DNA of 6,984 nucleotides from Actinomycetes bacterium (GTDB lineage Bacteria > Actinomycetota > Acidimicrobiia > Acidimicrobiales > RAAP-2): the NCBI GenBank assembly GCA_021807965.1, contig JAKBCI010000091.1:1-6984 (forward strand), in the 5' to 3' direction. Numbering within the stretch: position 1 is the first letter of the stretch; every line of letters starts with the position of its first letter. The notes beneath the pieces are model-generated. The model was not told where the DNA came from. It made no database searches and worked only from the letters and a program-made list of their open reading frames with translations. Made by a program: the position numbers and the translations under genes. Below, in pieces: positions 1-5,860 of this stretch.

Positions 1-314
1 TGTGCCGACGGCAGTGGCGACACGACGAAGAGTACGGCGAGCGACCAGAGTCTCGCGCGTCGGTTGCCCAGTCGTGCGGCGAGGGCGGCGAGGTTGGTTC
101 GGTAGCGCGCGGGGAAGCGACCGCGCGCCGCGCGAGCCGCGTTGCCCAGGACGTAGCGTCCGAGCGACGCCGCGAGCGCCCCCACGACGACCAGCGCGAC
201 GGGTTCGAGGTGCCAGCGCAGCCGCGCGTAGACGAGCACCGACCAGGTGGGTGGGCCAAAGGCCGGCAGGAGATTGATGGCGAACACCAGGGCCGCCACG
301 ATCACGAACGTCAC
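1..314 (-). CDS. Integral membrane protein, VTT/DedA-like (partial, C-terminus outside window)
   Basis: Reading the minus strand from a GTG at 314 gives 104 uninterrupted codons that run off the left edge. Third positions are nearly all G/C, as in the neighbouring genes. The protein begins with a hydrophobic segment (about residues 3-17) followed by LLPAFGPPTW. A second membrane stretch, roughly residues 37-52, ends in GALAASLGRYVLG, and a basic loop follows (about 60-88). A third hydrophobic stretch (about 89-100) ends in VVSPLPSA. The proline-rich first loop and the small-residue GxxxASLGRYxLG segment resemble SNARE-associated/VTT (DedA-like) membrane proteins, but this family call is from memory of the motif. 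No substrate can be inferred. No in-frame ATG, GTG or TTG lies between 315 and 360, so GTG 314 is the best start. It is divergent from the MFS gene, with a 53-bp spacer. Confidence 0.72.
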   Translation of the reverse strand, partial: MTFVIVAALVFAINLLPAFGPPTWSVLVYARLRWHLEPVALVVVGALAASLGRYVLGNAARAARGRFPARYRTNLAALAARLGNRRARLWSLAVLFVVSPLPSA

Positions 315-355
315 GCTTCGAGTAGAGCACGTCGGCGCTGAGTCGGCGGGATCGG

Positions 356-361
356 TAACCT
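356..361 (+). promoter_or_regulatory. Candidate -10 box for a leaderless MFS transcript
   Basis: TAACCT fits the TANNNT -10 consensus and ends 6 bases before the GTG start at 368. Transcription would then begin at or next to the start codon. No Shine-Dalgarno-like sequence precedes the GTG, which fits a leaderless mRNA, common in actinobacteria. No convincing -35 box is seen, so this is only a candidate. Confidence 0.3.
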
Positions 362-367
362 TCGGCC

Positions 368-1555
368 GTGACCCGTGACGCCCGCGTGATCGTCGCCGCC
401 CAGGCCATCCGCGGCTTCGCCTACGGCTTCGAGGCGGTGATGCTCGCTGTGGTGTTCCGCGAGCGCGGTTACGCGCCGGTGGTGGCGGGATTCTTGTTCA
501 GTGCCATCGTCGCCGGCATGGTGTCGACCTCGCTACTGCTCGGACGCGTCACCGATCGCTGGGGTCGTCGCCGCTGCTACGGCGCGCTCTACGTGGCGCT
601 CGGCGTCAGTGGCGTCGTGATCGCGACGACGAGCCAGCCGTGGGTCATCGTCGCGGTTGGTCTGCTCGGCGTTCTCTCCACCGACGTCGTTGAGTCCGGA
701 CCTTTCAGTTCACTTGAGCAGACCATGCTCGCCGACCAGTTCGGCGAGCATGGTCGCGTTCGGGGCTACGGCGTCTACAACGCGGTCGCGGCGGCCTCAG
801 GATCCCTGGGGGCGCTCGCCTCGACGATCCCGGGACACGTGGGACGGCTTTACGGGTGGTCTGCGAATCCCGCGCCGTGGCTGCTCGTTCTCGTGCCAGT
901 GGGAGCAACCGGCATGATCCTCAGCCGCGGGCTGGGACGTGGGGTCGAGCTCCGGGGCGCGGCGGCTCGTCGTCGCTTGTCGCCCGACTCGCGTTCGGTG
1001 GTGCGCCGGCTCGCTTCGCTCTTCGCCGTCGACTCCTTCGGCGGGGGCTTCGTGATCCAGTCCTTCGTCGCCTACTGGTTGGCGCGCCGTTTCGGCGCGA
1101 CGGCGGGCGCGCTCGGCGCGGTGTTCTTCGCCGTCGGCGTCTTGCAGACCGCGTCCCTGCTCGTCGCCGCGCGGGTGGCGCGGCGATTCGGGCTGCTCGC
1201 GACGATGGTGTTCACCCACGTGCCATCCAACGTCCTGCTCGCCGGCGTCGCCTTCGCACCCAACTGGCGGTGGGCGATAGGACTGCTGTTCGCGCGCACC
1301 TCGCTCTCCCAGATGGACGTGCCGACCCGCCAGGCGTACGTCATGGCCCTCGTAGACGAGGACGAGCGAACCGGGGCCGCCGTCTACACCAACGCCGCCC
1401 GGTACGTTACGAGACCGATTGGGCCATCGGTGGTCGGCTTCGTGCAGGGTTGGGGGGTCGGTCTGCCGTTCCTCGTCGCGGGCACGCTCAAGTTCGGCTA
1501 CGACCTCGCGCTGTGGCGGTCGTTTCGTCGCGTGCCGGTGTCCAATGACTCCTAG
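368..1555 (+). CDS. Major facilitator superfamily (MFS) transporter
   Basis: A 395-residue inner-membrane secondary transporter, the usual MFS length (about 400 residues, 12 helices). The N-terminal half has hydrophobic segments at about 9-30, 38-57, 70-88 and 92-108. Motif A of the family, GRVTDRWGRRR, sits at residues 59-69 in the loop after the second helix. A polar, arginine-rich central loop (about 186-214) separates the two halves. The second half carries conserved-looking RTSLSQMDVPTRQAY at 310-324 and ARYVTRPIGPSVVG at 344-357, typical of a group of uncharacterised MFS permeases. The substrate cannot be read from sequence; drug or metabolite export is possible. The GTG start gives VTRDARVIVAAQ, directly before helix 1, and no better start lies upstream. 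The gene is convergent with the methyltransferase, whose stop overlaps its own in CTAG (1552-1555). A long perfect inverted repeat lies inside the gene at 721-755. Confidence 0.9.
   Translation: MTRDARVIVAAQAIRGFAYGFEAVMLAVVFRERGYAPVVAGFLFSAIVAGMVSTSLLLGRVTDRWGRRRCYGALYVALGVSGVVIATTSQPWVIVAVGLLGVLSTDVVESGPFSSLEQTMLADQFGEHGRVRGYGVYNAVAAASGSLGALASTIPGHVGRLYGWSANPAPWLLVLVPVGATGMILSRGLGRGVELRGAAARRRLSPDSRSVVRRLASLFAVDSFGGGFVIQSFVAYWLARRFGATAGALGAVFFAVGVLQTASLLVAARVARRFGLLATMVFTHVPSNVLLAGVAFAPNWRWAIGLLFARTSLSQMDVPTRQAYVMALVDEDERTGAAVYTNAARYVTRPIGPSVVGFVQGWGVGLPFLVAGTLKFGYDLALWRSFRRVPVSNDS
721..755. repeat. Perfect 15-bp inverted repeat within the MFS gene
   Basis: GACCATGCTCGCCGA (721-735) and TCGGCGAGCATGGTC (741-755) are exact reverse complements separated by CCAGT. 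In RNA this is a 15-bp GC-rich stem with a 5-base loop. It spans codons 118-130 of the transporter, which encode QTMLADQFGEHGR in the loop after the fourth helix. No T-run follows. Its function is unknown. Confidence 0.9.
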
Positions 1556-2172
1556 GCGCCGGGTTTGGTCGCCACGCCGACACTGAAGTAGCTCCAGGGC
1601 TTAGGTCCCGGCACGTAGCGCTGATCGCACCACGAGACCTCGAAGCCCGAGCGCTCGACGAGTTGACGAACGTCTCGCGTCAGGTGGCAGCCGTCGGCGA
1701 GTCGTCGCTCGAGGGGATCGAGCCGCCACTGCCAGCGCGCGACGCGCGCGTCGGGTGCGAGACCGTGCTCGAGGAAGTGCAGAGTACCGCCCGGTCGCAG
1801 CACGCGGTAGAGCTCGCGGACGACGAGCGCGTCGTCCTCGACGGTACAGAGCGTGAAGGTGCTCAGTGCGCCGTCGCACGAGCTGTTCTCGATCGTTAGG
1901 CGGTGGCCATCGAGCCCGATCCGCTCGATGGTGACGGGACTGGCCGTGATGGCTCGCTCCGCGAGACGCCAGGCCTGGTCGCGTGGCTCGACCGCTTCGA
2001 CGCGCTCGACGGCCTCGGGATAGAAGGGGACGTTCAGGCCCGAACCGAAGCCGATCTCGACGACGCGGCCGCTCAGTCCCTCGACGGCTCGTCGCCGCCA
2101 GCGCGCCACGCCCGGCGTCGCACAGACCCGGTTGACGACTCGAGGGACGACGTGCTCGGCGTACCAGGACAC
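1552..2172 (-). CDS. Class I SAM-dependent methyltransferase
   Basis: A 206-residue methyltransferase with a Rossmann fold. SAM-binding motif I is VVEIGFGSGLNV at residues 37-48, preceded by a short helical region. The acidic end of the second strand is VEAVEP (58-63). LCTVED (108-113) and VLRPGGTLHFLEHG (124-137) are the usual motifs near strands 4 and 5. The C-terminal CHLTRDVRQLVERSGFEV and YVPGPKPWSYFSVG resemble the METTL7/phospholipid-methyltransferase-like branch, but the acceptor (lipid, thiol or small molecule) is not determinable. The open frame extends upstream to 2403, but that stretch overlaps the DUF302 gene and has no family features. GTG 2172, giving VSWYAEHVVPRVVNR, is the natural start. 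It lies 5 bases after the DUF302 stop, so translation is probably coupled. Its TAG shares CTAG with the transporter stop. Confidence 0.88.
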   Translation of the reverse strand: MSWYAEHVVPRVVNRVCATPGVARWRRRAVEGLSGRVVEIGFGSGLNVPFYPEAVERVEAVEPRDQAWRLAERAITASPVTIERIGLDGHRLTIENSSCDGALSTFTLCTVEDDALVVRELYRVLRPGGTLHFLEHGLAPDARVARWQWRLDPLERRLADGCHLTRDVRQLVERSGFEVSWCDQRYVPGPKPWSYFSVGVATKPGA

Positions 2173-2177
2173 CGGTG

Positions 2178-2570
2178 CTACTCGGTCGGGCCGGGCGACA
2201 GGCTGGCCAGAGCGGTGCCCAGCCGTTGGCGCGCCTCGGTGACCAGGTCGGCGACGTCCGCTCCGGGCAAGATCGTGGCGGGGTCGGCGATTGAGACGGT
2301 GGTGACGGTGTCGCTCAGCGCTGACAAGACCACGTTGCAGGGTAGGGCGAGCGCGACGCTCGGGTCGTGCTCGAGCGCGGCGTTGACCAGCGCGGGGTTG
2401 CACGCGCCGAGAATCTTGAGTGGGGCGCGCTCGACACCCAACTTGGCGAAGAGGACCTGAGCGACGTCGATCTCGCTCAGAATGCCGAAGCCTTGGTCGG
2501 CGAGCGCGCGCCGGATGGCCGTCTCGACCTGCGCCAACGGCTGGTCAATCGTCGTCGTCAACTGGTCCAC
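2178..2570 (-). CDS. DUF302 domain protein
   Basis: A 130-residue protein made almost entirely of a DUF302 domain. The family signatures are clear: ALADQGFGILSEIDV (22-36), FAKLGV (41-46), LKILGACNPALVNAAL (51-66) and ALPCNVVL (75-82). The two cysteines at 57 and 78 lie in these conserved motifs. No signal peptide or membrane segment is seen, so it should be cytoplasmic. The biochemical role of DUF302 is not established; small-ligand or metal binding has been considered, and I add nothing beyond that. The GTG start at 2570 is supported by a strong GGGAGG ribosome-binding site 4 bases upstream. The gene sits between the dehydrogenase (76-bp gap) and the methyltransferase (5-bp gap), all on the minus strand, so co-transcription is likely. 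Confidence 0.9.
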   Translation of the reverse strand: MDQLTTTIDQPLAQVETAIRRALADQGFGILSEIDVAQVLFAKLGVERAPLKILGACNPALVNAALEHDPSVALALPCNVVLSALSDTVTTVSIADPATILPGADVADLVTEARQRLGTALASLSPGPTE

Positions 2571-2574
2571 GTCG

Positions 2575-2580
2575 CCTCCC
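2575..2580 (-). promoter_or_regulatory. Ribosome-binding site of the DUF302 gene
   Basis: GGGAGG on the minus strand stands 4 bases before the GTG at 2570. It is one of only two strong Shine-Dalgarno sites in the window. It fixes the start and implies independent translation initiation after the 76-bp gap. Confidence 0.7.
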
Positions 2581-2606
2581 GGGGTTAGTGGGAGACTACC
2601 GGCTTG

Positions 2607-2621
2607 GCTCGCCGCGCGAGC
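2607..2621. repeat. Small inverted repeat between the dehydrogenase and DUF302 genes
   Basis: GCTCGC and GCGAGC are exact reverse complements separated by three bases. They lie in the 76-bp gap downstream of the dehydrogenase stop. This could be a weak attenuator or processing hairpin. With a 6-bp stem and no T-run it may equally be chance in GC-rich DNA. Confidence 0.35.
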
Positions 2622-2646
2622 GGCCCGTCGTGGCGGTGTCGAGTCG

Positions 2647-3735
2647 TCAGTGGACGGAGCGAGAGGCCCGAAGCCGGTCGATGACGTCGTCGACGACCTC
2701 GCTGGTCGACGCTTCGCCGCCTAGGTCGAAGGTGCGAACCCCGTCGGCCGCGCCGTCGAGCGTGGCCGCGCGAAGTCGCTCGCCGGCCCGATGGAAGGCC
2801 GGGGCGCTCAGGTGCGACGCCGCCTGGTCGAGCAGGGCCGCCTGGGCGAGCAGCATGGCCATGGGGTTGGCGACGTTCTTTCCCTCGAGCGTCGGTGCGG
2901 TGCCGTGGGGGGCTTCGGCCATGGCCACGCGCGTGCGCAAGTTCTCGTCGAGGGACAAGAGGACCGACTCGGCGCCGGCGATCGAGCCGAACATCGCCAG
3001 CACCATGTCGCTCAGGCAGTCGCCGTCGCGGTTGAGCGACGGGATCACCAGCGCGCGCTCGTGCGCGTCGGTGAGCAGTCCCGCGTAGGTGGCGTCGATC
3101 AGGGTCGGACGGTAGCGCACGTGGGGATGGCGACTCGCGGCGGCGTCCATCTCCTCTTTCAGCATGCCCTCGTACGTTGGTGACACCGTCCACTTGGGTC
3201 CGCCGTAGACGACGCCGTCGAGCTGTTCGGCGGCTTGGAAGGAGTACTCGGCGACGTGGCGGCACGTGGACCGCTCGATGCGCTCGGTGCGCCAGGCGAC
3301 CTCGGCGTCGCCCCCCGCGTCGCCGTCGCGGCCTTCGTCCGCGCCGTAGGCGTCGCCGACGGCCATGCGAATAACGATGATCGGCCGGTTGGTGGCGACA
3401 ACGGGGGCGACCCCTGGGATGCGCCGTCCGGTTCGCACGATCACCGATCCCCCGATGCCCTCGCGCAGGATCCGGTTTGGCGAACCGACGCCGCCGATCT
3501 CGGGCGGCGTGATCGTGGCCGCCTTTAGTCCGAGGCCGTGGACCACCATGGCCGCGGCCGCCTCGCGAACGACGTCATTCTTGGTCGCTCGTCGATGCGC
3601 TAGCGACAGGTCGTAGTGCACGAGCTCGACGTCGACGTCGAGCAGTTCGGGCACCATCACCCGCAGCGATTGGTCGAGCAACTCTTGGCCGGTCTGGTCG
3701 CCGTCGCAGACGACGATGGTGGGACGCTCAGTCAT
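2647..3735 (-). CDS. Isocitrate/isopropylmalate dehydrogenase-family protein
   Basis: A 362-residue cytosolic enzyme of the beta-decarboxylating dehydrogenase family, which oxidises 2-R-malate-type substrates with NAD(P) and divalent metal. The N-terminal GDGIGPE motif appears as GDQTGQE (12-18). IRMAVGDAYGADE (122-134) occupies the place of the usual RENTEG..Y segment; Tyr130 probably matches the catalytic tyrosine and Lys181 (GGPKWT) the catalytic lysine. Metal-ligand aspartates are present as Asp214 (TLIDA), Asp239 and Asp243 (DGDCLSD). The cofactor loop is APHGTAP (275-281), followed by EGKNVANP (284-291). The altered motifs argue against simply calling it Icd or LeuB, and the substrate is unknown. 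A glycine/aspartate-rich stretch (about 128-143) sits near the active-site loop. The frame stays open to 3810, but ATG 3735 (MTERPTIVVCDGDQ) places the first strand correctly. No clear Shine-Dalgarno site precedes it. It heads the minus-strand cluster with DUF302 and the methyltransferase. Confidence 0.85.
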   Translation of the reverse strand: MTERPTIVVCDGDQTGQELLDQSLRVMVPELLDVDVELVHYDLSLAHRRATKNDVVREAAAAMVVHGLGLKAATITPPEIGGVGSPNRILREGIGGSVIVRTGRRIPGVAPVVATNRPIIVIRMAVGDAYGADEGRDGDAGGDAEVAWRTERIERSTCRHVAEYSFQAAEQLDGVVYGGPKWTVSPTYEGMLKEEMDAAASRHPHVRYRPTLIDATYAGLLTDAHERALVIPSLNRDGDCLSDMVLAMFGSIAGAESVLLSLDENLRTRVAMAEAPHGTAPTLEGKNVANPMAMLLAQAALLDQAASHLSAPAFHRAGERLRAATLDGAADGVRTFDLGGEASTSEVVDDVIDRLRASRSVH

Positions 3736-3845
3736 GGCGAGAGTCTCGCACGCTCGCGCTCTCGGGTGAAGGGCGAATTTCGCGAACCGATCGGGCGCTC
3801 GAGCCCCCACAGGTCTGTGCGTGGTGGGACAGGCCCGGACGGATC

Positions 3846-3865
3846 TACGTTGAGTGAGTACGTTG
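3846..3865 (+). repeat. Tandem TACGTTG direct repeat
   Basis: TACGTTG occurs at 3846-3852 and again at 3859-3865, a 13-bp period, and the pair is flanked by GATC on each side. It lies in the divergent regulatory region about 240 bp upstream of the protease and 110 bp upstream of the dehydrogenase start. It could be a pair of regulator half-sites, but the copies are short. Confidence 0.45.
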
Positions 3866-4025
3866 GATCACCCTTGGCAGGGAGGAAGGGTTAAACCGAC
3901 CGGCGGCGGTGTCTGGCTGGCTCGGAAGGTCGCCTCCCCCATTGCGGTTCGCTCGCGCAGCGGCCGTCGAAGGCGCGGTTCGTCGGCGGACGAGGCTATC
4001 GCCTCAGTGGCGGTCGCGTGTTCGA

Positions 4026-4056
4026 GCATCGGGGCAGTTCCCCATCATCCCGATGC
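4026..4056 (+). repeat. Hairpin-forming inverted repeat in the protease leader
   Basis: GCATCGGG (4026-4033) and CCCGATGC (4049-4056) are exact reverse complements around a 15-base loop. A competing GGGG-CAGTT-CCCC hairpin (4031-4043) uses part of the same sequence. Two smaller hairpins lie just upstream: TCGTC/GACGA (3980-3993) and GAGGC/GCCTC (3992-4005). Together they suggest a structured 5' leader, if transcription starts upstream of them. Confidence 0.4.
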
Positions 4057-4093
4057 CCTCGGATGCGTGTCCGTTCAACGTGTTCATTATCTC

Positions 4094-4101
4094 AAAAGGG
4101 G
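4094..4101 (+). promoter_or_regulatory. Ribosome-binding site of the S53 peptidase
   Basis: AAAAGGGG ends 5 bases before the ATG at 4107, within a locally AT-rich patch (about 4078-4117) that stands out from the GC-rich surroundings. It decides the start, because the same frame is open upstream to 3909 without protein-like content. Confidence 0.65.
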
Positions 4102-4106
4102 TGGGA

Positions 4107-5558
4107 ATGAAGTTTGGAAAGTCGACGAGGCGTCGCGCACTCACTGGTCGCCGACCGCTGGCTGCGCTGGGTGCGAGTGCGCTCGCACTAAGTCTCACCA
4201 TGCTGGGCAGTACGGCAGGGAGTTCAGCGGCGACGGGTAACAACGCCAACATCGTCTATTCGGTACATCCGATAGCGATCAAGGCGTCAAGCGCCGTAGC
4301 GGCATCAGGATTCGTTCCGGGGCAGTGCATAGCTGCGGTCGGCCTCGCGTGTTACGGCCCGCAGATACTGCACACCGCGTATCAGGTGCCGTGGACGATC
4401 AATGGCCAGTTGGCCGGGACCGGCGAGCAGGTGGCGATCATCGACGCGTACGGCAGTCCCACCATTGCCCAGGACCTCGCGACCTTCGACAGTGAGTTTG
4501 GCCTGCCGCCGGCGAACCTGCACGTGTACTATCCCGACGGCAAGGTGCCGTTCAACCCAACGTTCCGCAGCGGGTTGCAGGTGGGCTGGGCCCAGGAGAC
4601 GAGTCTTGACGTTGAGACCGTCCACGACTTGGCGCCCGGCGCGCAGATCAACCTTATCGTGGCGTCGTCGCCCAACGGCAACGACCTCAACGTAGCCGAG
4701 CGCTACGCCGTGACCAATCACCTGGGTAACGTGATGACCATGAGCTTCGGCTCACCGGAGTCGGCCATCAAGGGAGCTGGCAACAACTTGCAGTTCCAAC
4801 AGGCCGACGCGATCTACCGTGAGGCGAACGCGCAGGGCGTGAGCGTCTTCGCGTCCTCTGGCGACAGTGGCGCTAGCAACGGTGGTTCGACGGCCAACGC
4901 CTCCTTCCCAGCGTCGGATCCCAACGTGACGGCAACGGGAGGAACGAACCTGTTCGTCGCCGCCGATACGCAGCCAACGTCAACGGACGGCACGTACGCT
5001 GGCGAGTACACGTGGAACGACAGTGCCTCGGCGACGTGTCCGTTCGGCTGTCTGTACGGCATCTTTGGCGCGACCGGTGGGGCACCGAGCTCGGTGTTCA
5101 CCGCACCGAGCTACCAGTCGGCGACGTCGGGAATCTCGGCCCGCACGACCTCGGACGTGTCGTTCAACGCCTCGGTCTACACGGCGACGATGATCTACCT
5201 GGGCTTTCTCGGCGCTGCCAATAACGGCTTCTACTTCTTTGGCGGCACGAGTGAAGCCTCGCCGAGTTGGGCCGCGATCACCGCTGACCTCGATCAGGCG
5301 ATGGGAACAGGACTAGGCCTCTTGAACCCAACGCTCTACAGCTTGGCGGCCAACCCCACGACGTACGTACAGGACTTTCACGACGTGACCGTGGGCAACA
5401 ACGCACTTAACTACCCCAACGAGGCCGCGCCCGCTCCCGGCTACCAAGCGGGTCCGGGCTACGACCTGCCGACCGGACTCGGTACGCCAATCGTGTCGGG
5501 ACTGCTCAACTCACTGGCGCCATTGGCCAAATTGGGGTTCACGCAGCCAACGTCGTAG
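4107..5558 (+). CDS. Secreted S53 family (sedolisin) serine-carboxyl peptidase
   Basis: A 483-residue exported endopeptidase of the sedolisin/kumamolisin family, whose known members work in acid. A basic N-terminus (KSTRRRALTGRR) and a hydrophobic core (about 17-33) form a signal peptide, with likely cleavage near AGSSAA (37-42). The paired arginines leave Tat export possible. All catalytic elements are present: Glu164 and Asp168 in QETSLDVE, oxyanion Asp253 in SSGDSGA, and nucleophile Ser382 in GGTSEASPSW. The calcium site is visible as Asp426 in FHDVTVGNN and Asp453 in GPGYDLPTGLGTP. Cysteines 74/82 and 311/315 may form disulfides. Only about 40 residues separate the signal peptide from the catalytic core (near YGPQILHTAYQV), so the usual propeptide of 150 or more residues is missing. 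The gene appears to be monocistronic, with its own RBS and a strong 3' hairpin. A role in extracellular protein degradation is inferred. Confidence 0.94.
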   Translation: MKFGKSTRRRALTGRRPLAALGASALALSLTMLGSTAGSSAATGNNANIVYSVHPIAIKASSAVAASGFVPGQCIAAVGLACYGPQILHTAYQVPWTINGQLAGTGEQVAIIDAYGSPTIAQDLATFDSEFGLPPANLHVYYPDGKVPFNPTFRSGLQVGWAQETSLDVETVHDLAPGAQINLIVASSPNGNDLNVAERYAVTNHLGNVMTMSFGSPESAIKGAGNNLQFQQADAIYREANAQGVSVFASSGDSGASNGGSTANASFPASDPNVTATGGTNLFVAADTQPTSTDGTYAGEYTWNDSASATCPFGCLYGIFGATGGAPSSVFTAPSYQSATSGISARTTSDVSFNASVYTATMIYLGFLGAANNGFYFFGGTSEASPSWAAITADLDQAMGTGLGLLNPTLYSLAANPTTYVQDFHDVTVGNNALNYPNEAAPAPGYQAGPGYDLPTGLGTPIVSGLLNSLAPLAKLGFTQPTS

Positions 5559-5563
5559 GCGAA

Positions 5564-5605
5564 GCCCCGCTGCTCGATCCTCACGGTTGGGTCGAGCAGC
5601 GGGGC
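5564..5605. terminator. Strong hairpin terminator after the protease
   Basis: A 17-bp stem, left arm 5564-5580 (GCCCCGCTGCTCGATCC) and right arm 5589-5605 (GGGTCGAGCAGCGGGGC), has one T-G pair and an 8-base loop. It starts 5 bases after the protease stop. No T-run follows (GAATCCGCG), so it is not a textbook intrinsic terminator, but actinobacterial terminators often lack one. It could also protect the mRNA 3' end. Confidence 0.75.
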
Positions 5606-5860
5606 GAATCCGCGTTGAAGCGTGGCGCTTGAGGCCGCGGACGAGGGGCGCAACCGTCGTGGCCCGCGCTTGTCAACGCGTAGGTACCGTTCGACGGTGC
5701 GACGGGTTCGCGACGCGCCCGATGTGTCGGTCAACTGCTGTCGCCGCGGACGCGGTCGATACGTCTTTGCCGTCGCGTCATGCCTGAGAAGGTTCTTCGT
5801 CGCGTTCGCGCGATCACGACCTCACGCGCAGTCACTATCTACACTGACTCGGGGGGTACC
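5606..5860. other. Intergenic region without a convincing gene
   Basis: These 255 bases lie between the protease hairpin and the membrane-protein pair. Open frames here show no recognisable protein features. Small items seen are a hairpin ACCGT-TCG-ACGGT (5686-5698), a 9-mer CCGCGGACG present at 5635-5643 and 5744-5752, and a -10-like TACACT (5840-5845). The last part (from ATG 5780) may be coding if the longer start of the next gene is used. Confidence 0.5.
5840..5845 (+). promoter_or_regulatory. Candidate -10 box for the membrane-protein pair
   Basis: TACACT fits TANNNT and would place transcription start near 5852, just ahead of GGGGGG and the GTG at 5861. No -35 match is seen at the proper distance. 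If it is real, it excludes the ATG at 5780 as the start. Confidence 0.25.

Larger units (their letters stand above)
3736..4106. other. Divergent intergenic region with repeats and potential RNA structure
   Basis: These 371 bases separate the dehydrogenase start from the protease start and hold no convincing gene. Open frames here (for example 3854-4240, +) match no family I know and run into the protease signal-peptide region in another frame. The left part has palindromic elements, GCGAATTTCGC at 3773-3783 and CACAG/CTGTG at 3808-3819. The middle has a tandem 7-mer, and the right part several small hairpins. It must contain promoters for both genes, but no clear -35/-10 pair was found. Confidence 0.6.

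Noticed and set aside
2..277. Plus-strand arginine-rich open frame at the left edge
   Set aside because: The minus strand in this interval encodes a coherent membrane protein, and the plus frame is its shadow.
797..1219. Minus-strand open frame inside the MFS gene
   Set aside because: It is an antisense shadow with charged, low-complexity composition. The plus strand carries clear MFS motifs.
1740..1753. 14-bp palindrome CGACGCGCGCGTCG in the methyltransferase gene
   Set aside because: It is composed mainly of alternating CG in a GC-rich coding region, where such palindromes arise easily by chance.
2173..2403. In-frame N-terminal extension of the methyltransferase
   Set aside because: It overlaps the clear DUF302 gene in another frame and is arginine-rich with no family features. 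GTG 2172 gives the natural N-terminus.
3736..3810. In-frame 25-residue extension of the dehydrogenase
   Set aside because: The family's first beta strand begins directly after ATG 3735. The extension has no RBS and no conserved content.
3909..4106. In-frame 66-residue extension of the S53 peptidase, possibly a hidden propeptide
   Set aside because: It does not look like a prodomain and would bury the signal peptide. A good RBS precedes ATG 4107.
3854..4240. Plus-strand open frame in the divergent region
   Set aside because: The predicted protein is low in structure and matches no family. It runs through the protease RBS and signal-peptide region in another frame.
5660..5760. tRNA-like GGTTCGCGA segment
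   Set aside because: No matching acceptor, D and anticodon arms could be assembled around it.
5622..5787. Small plus-strand open frames between the protease and the membrane pair
   Set aside because: They are Arg/Ser-rich, without RBS or recognisable features, and are best explained as GC-rich non-coding sequence.
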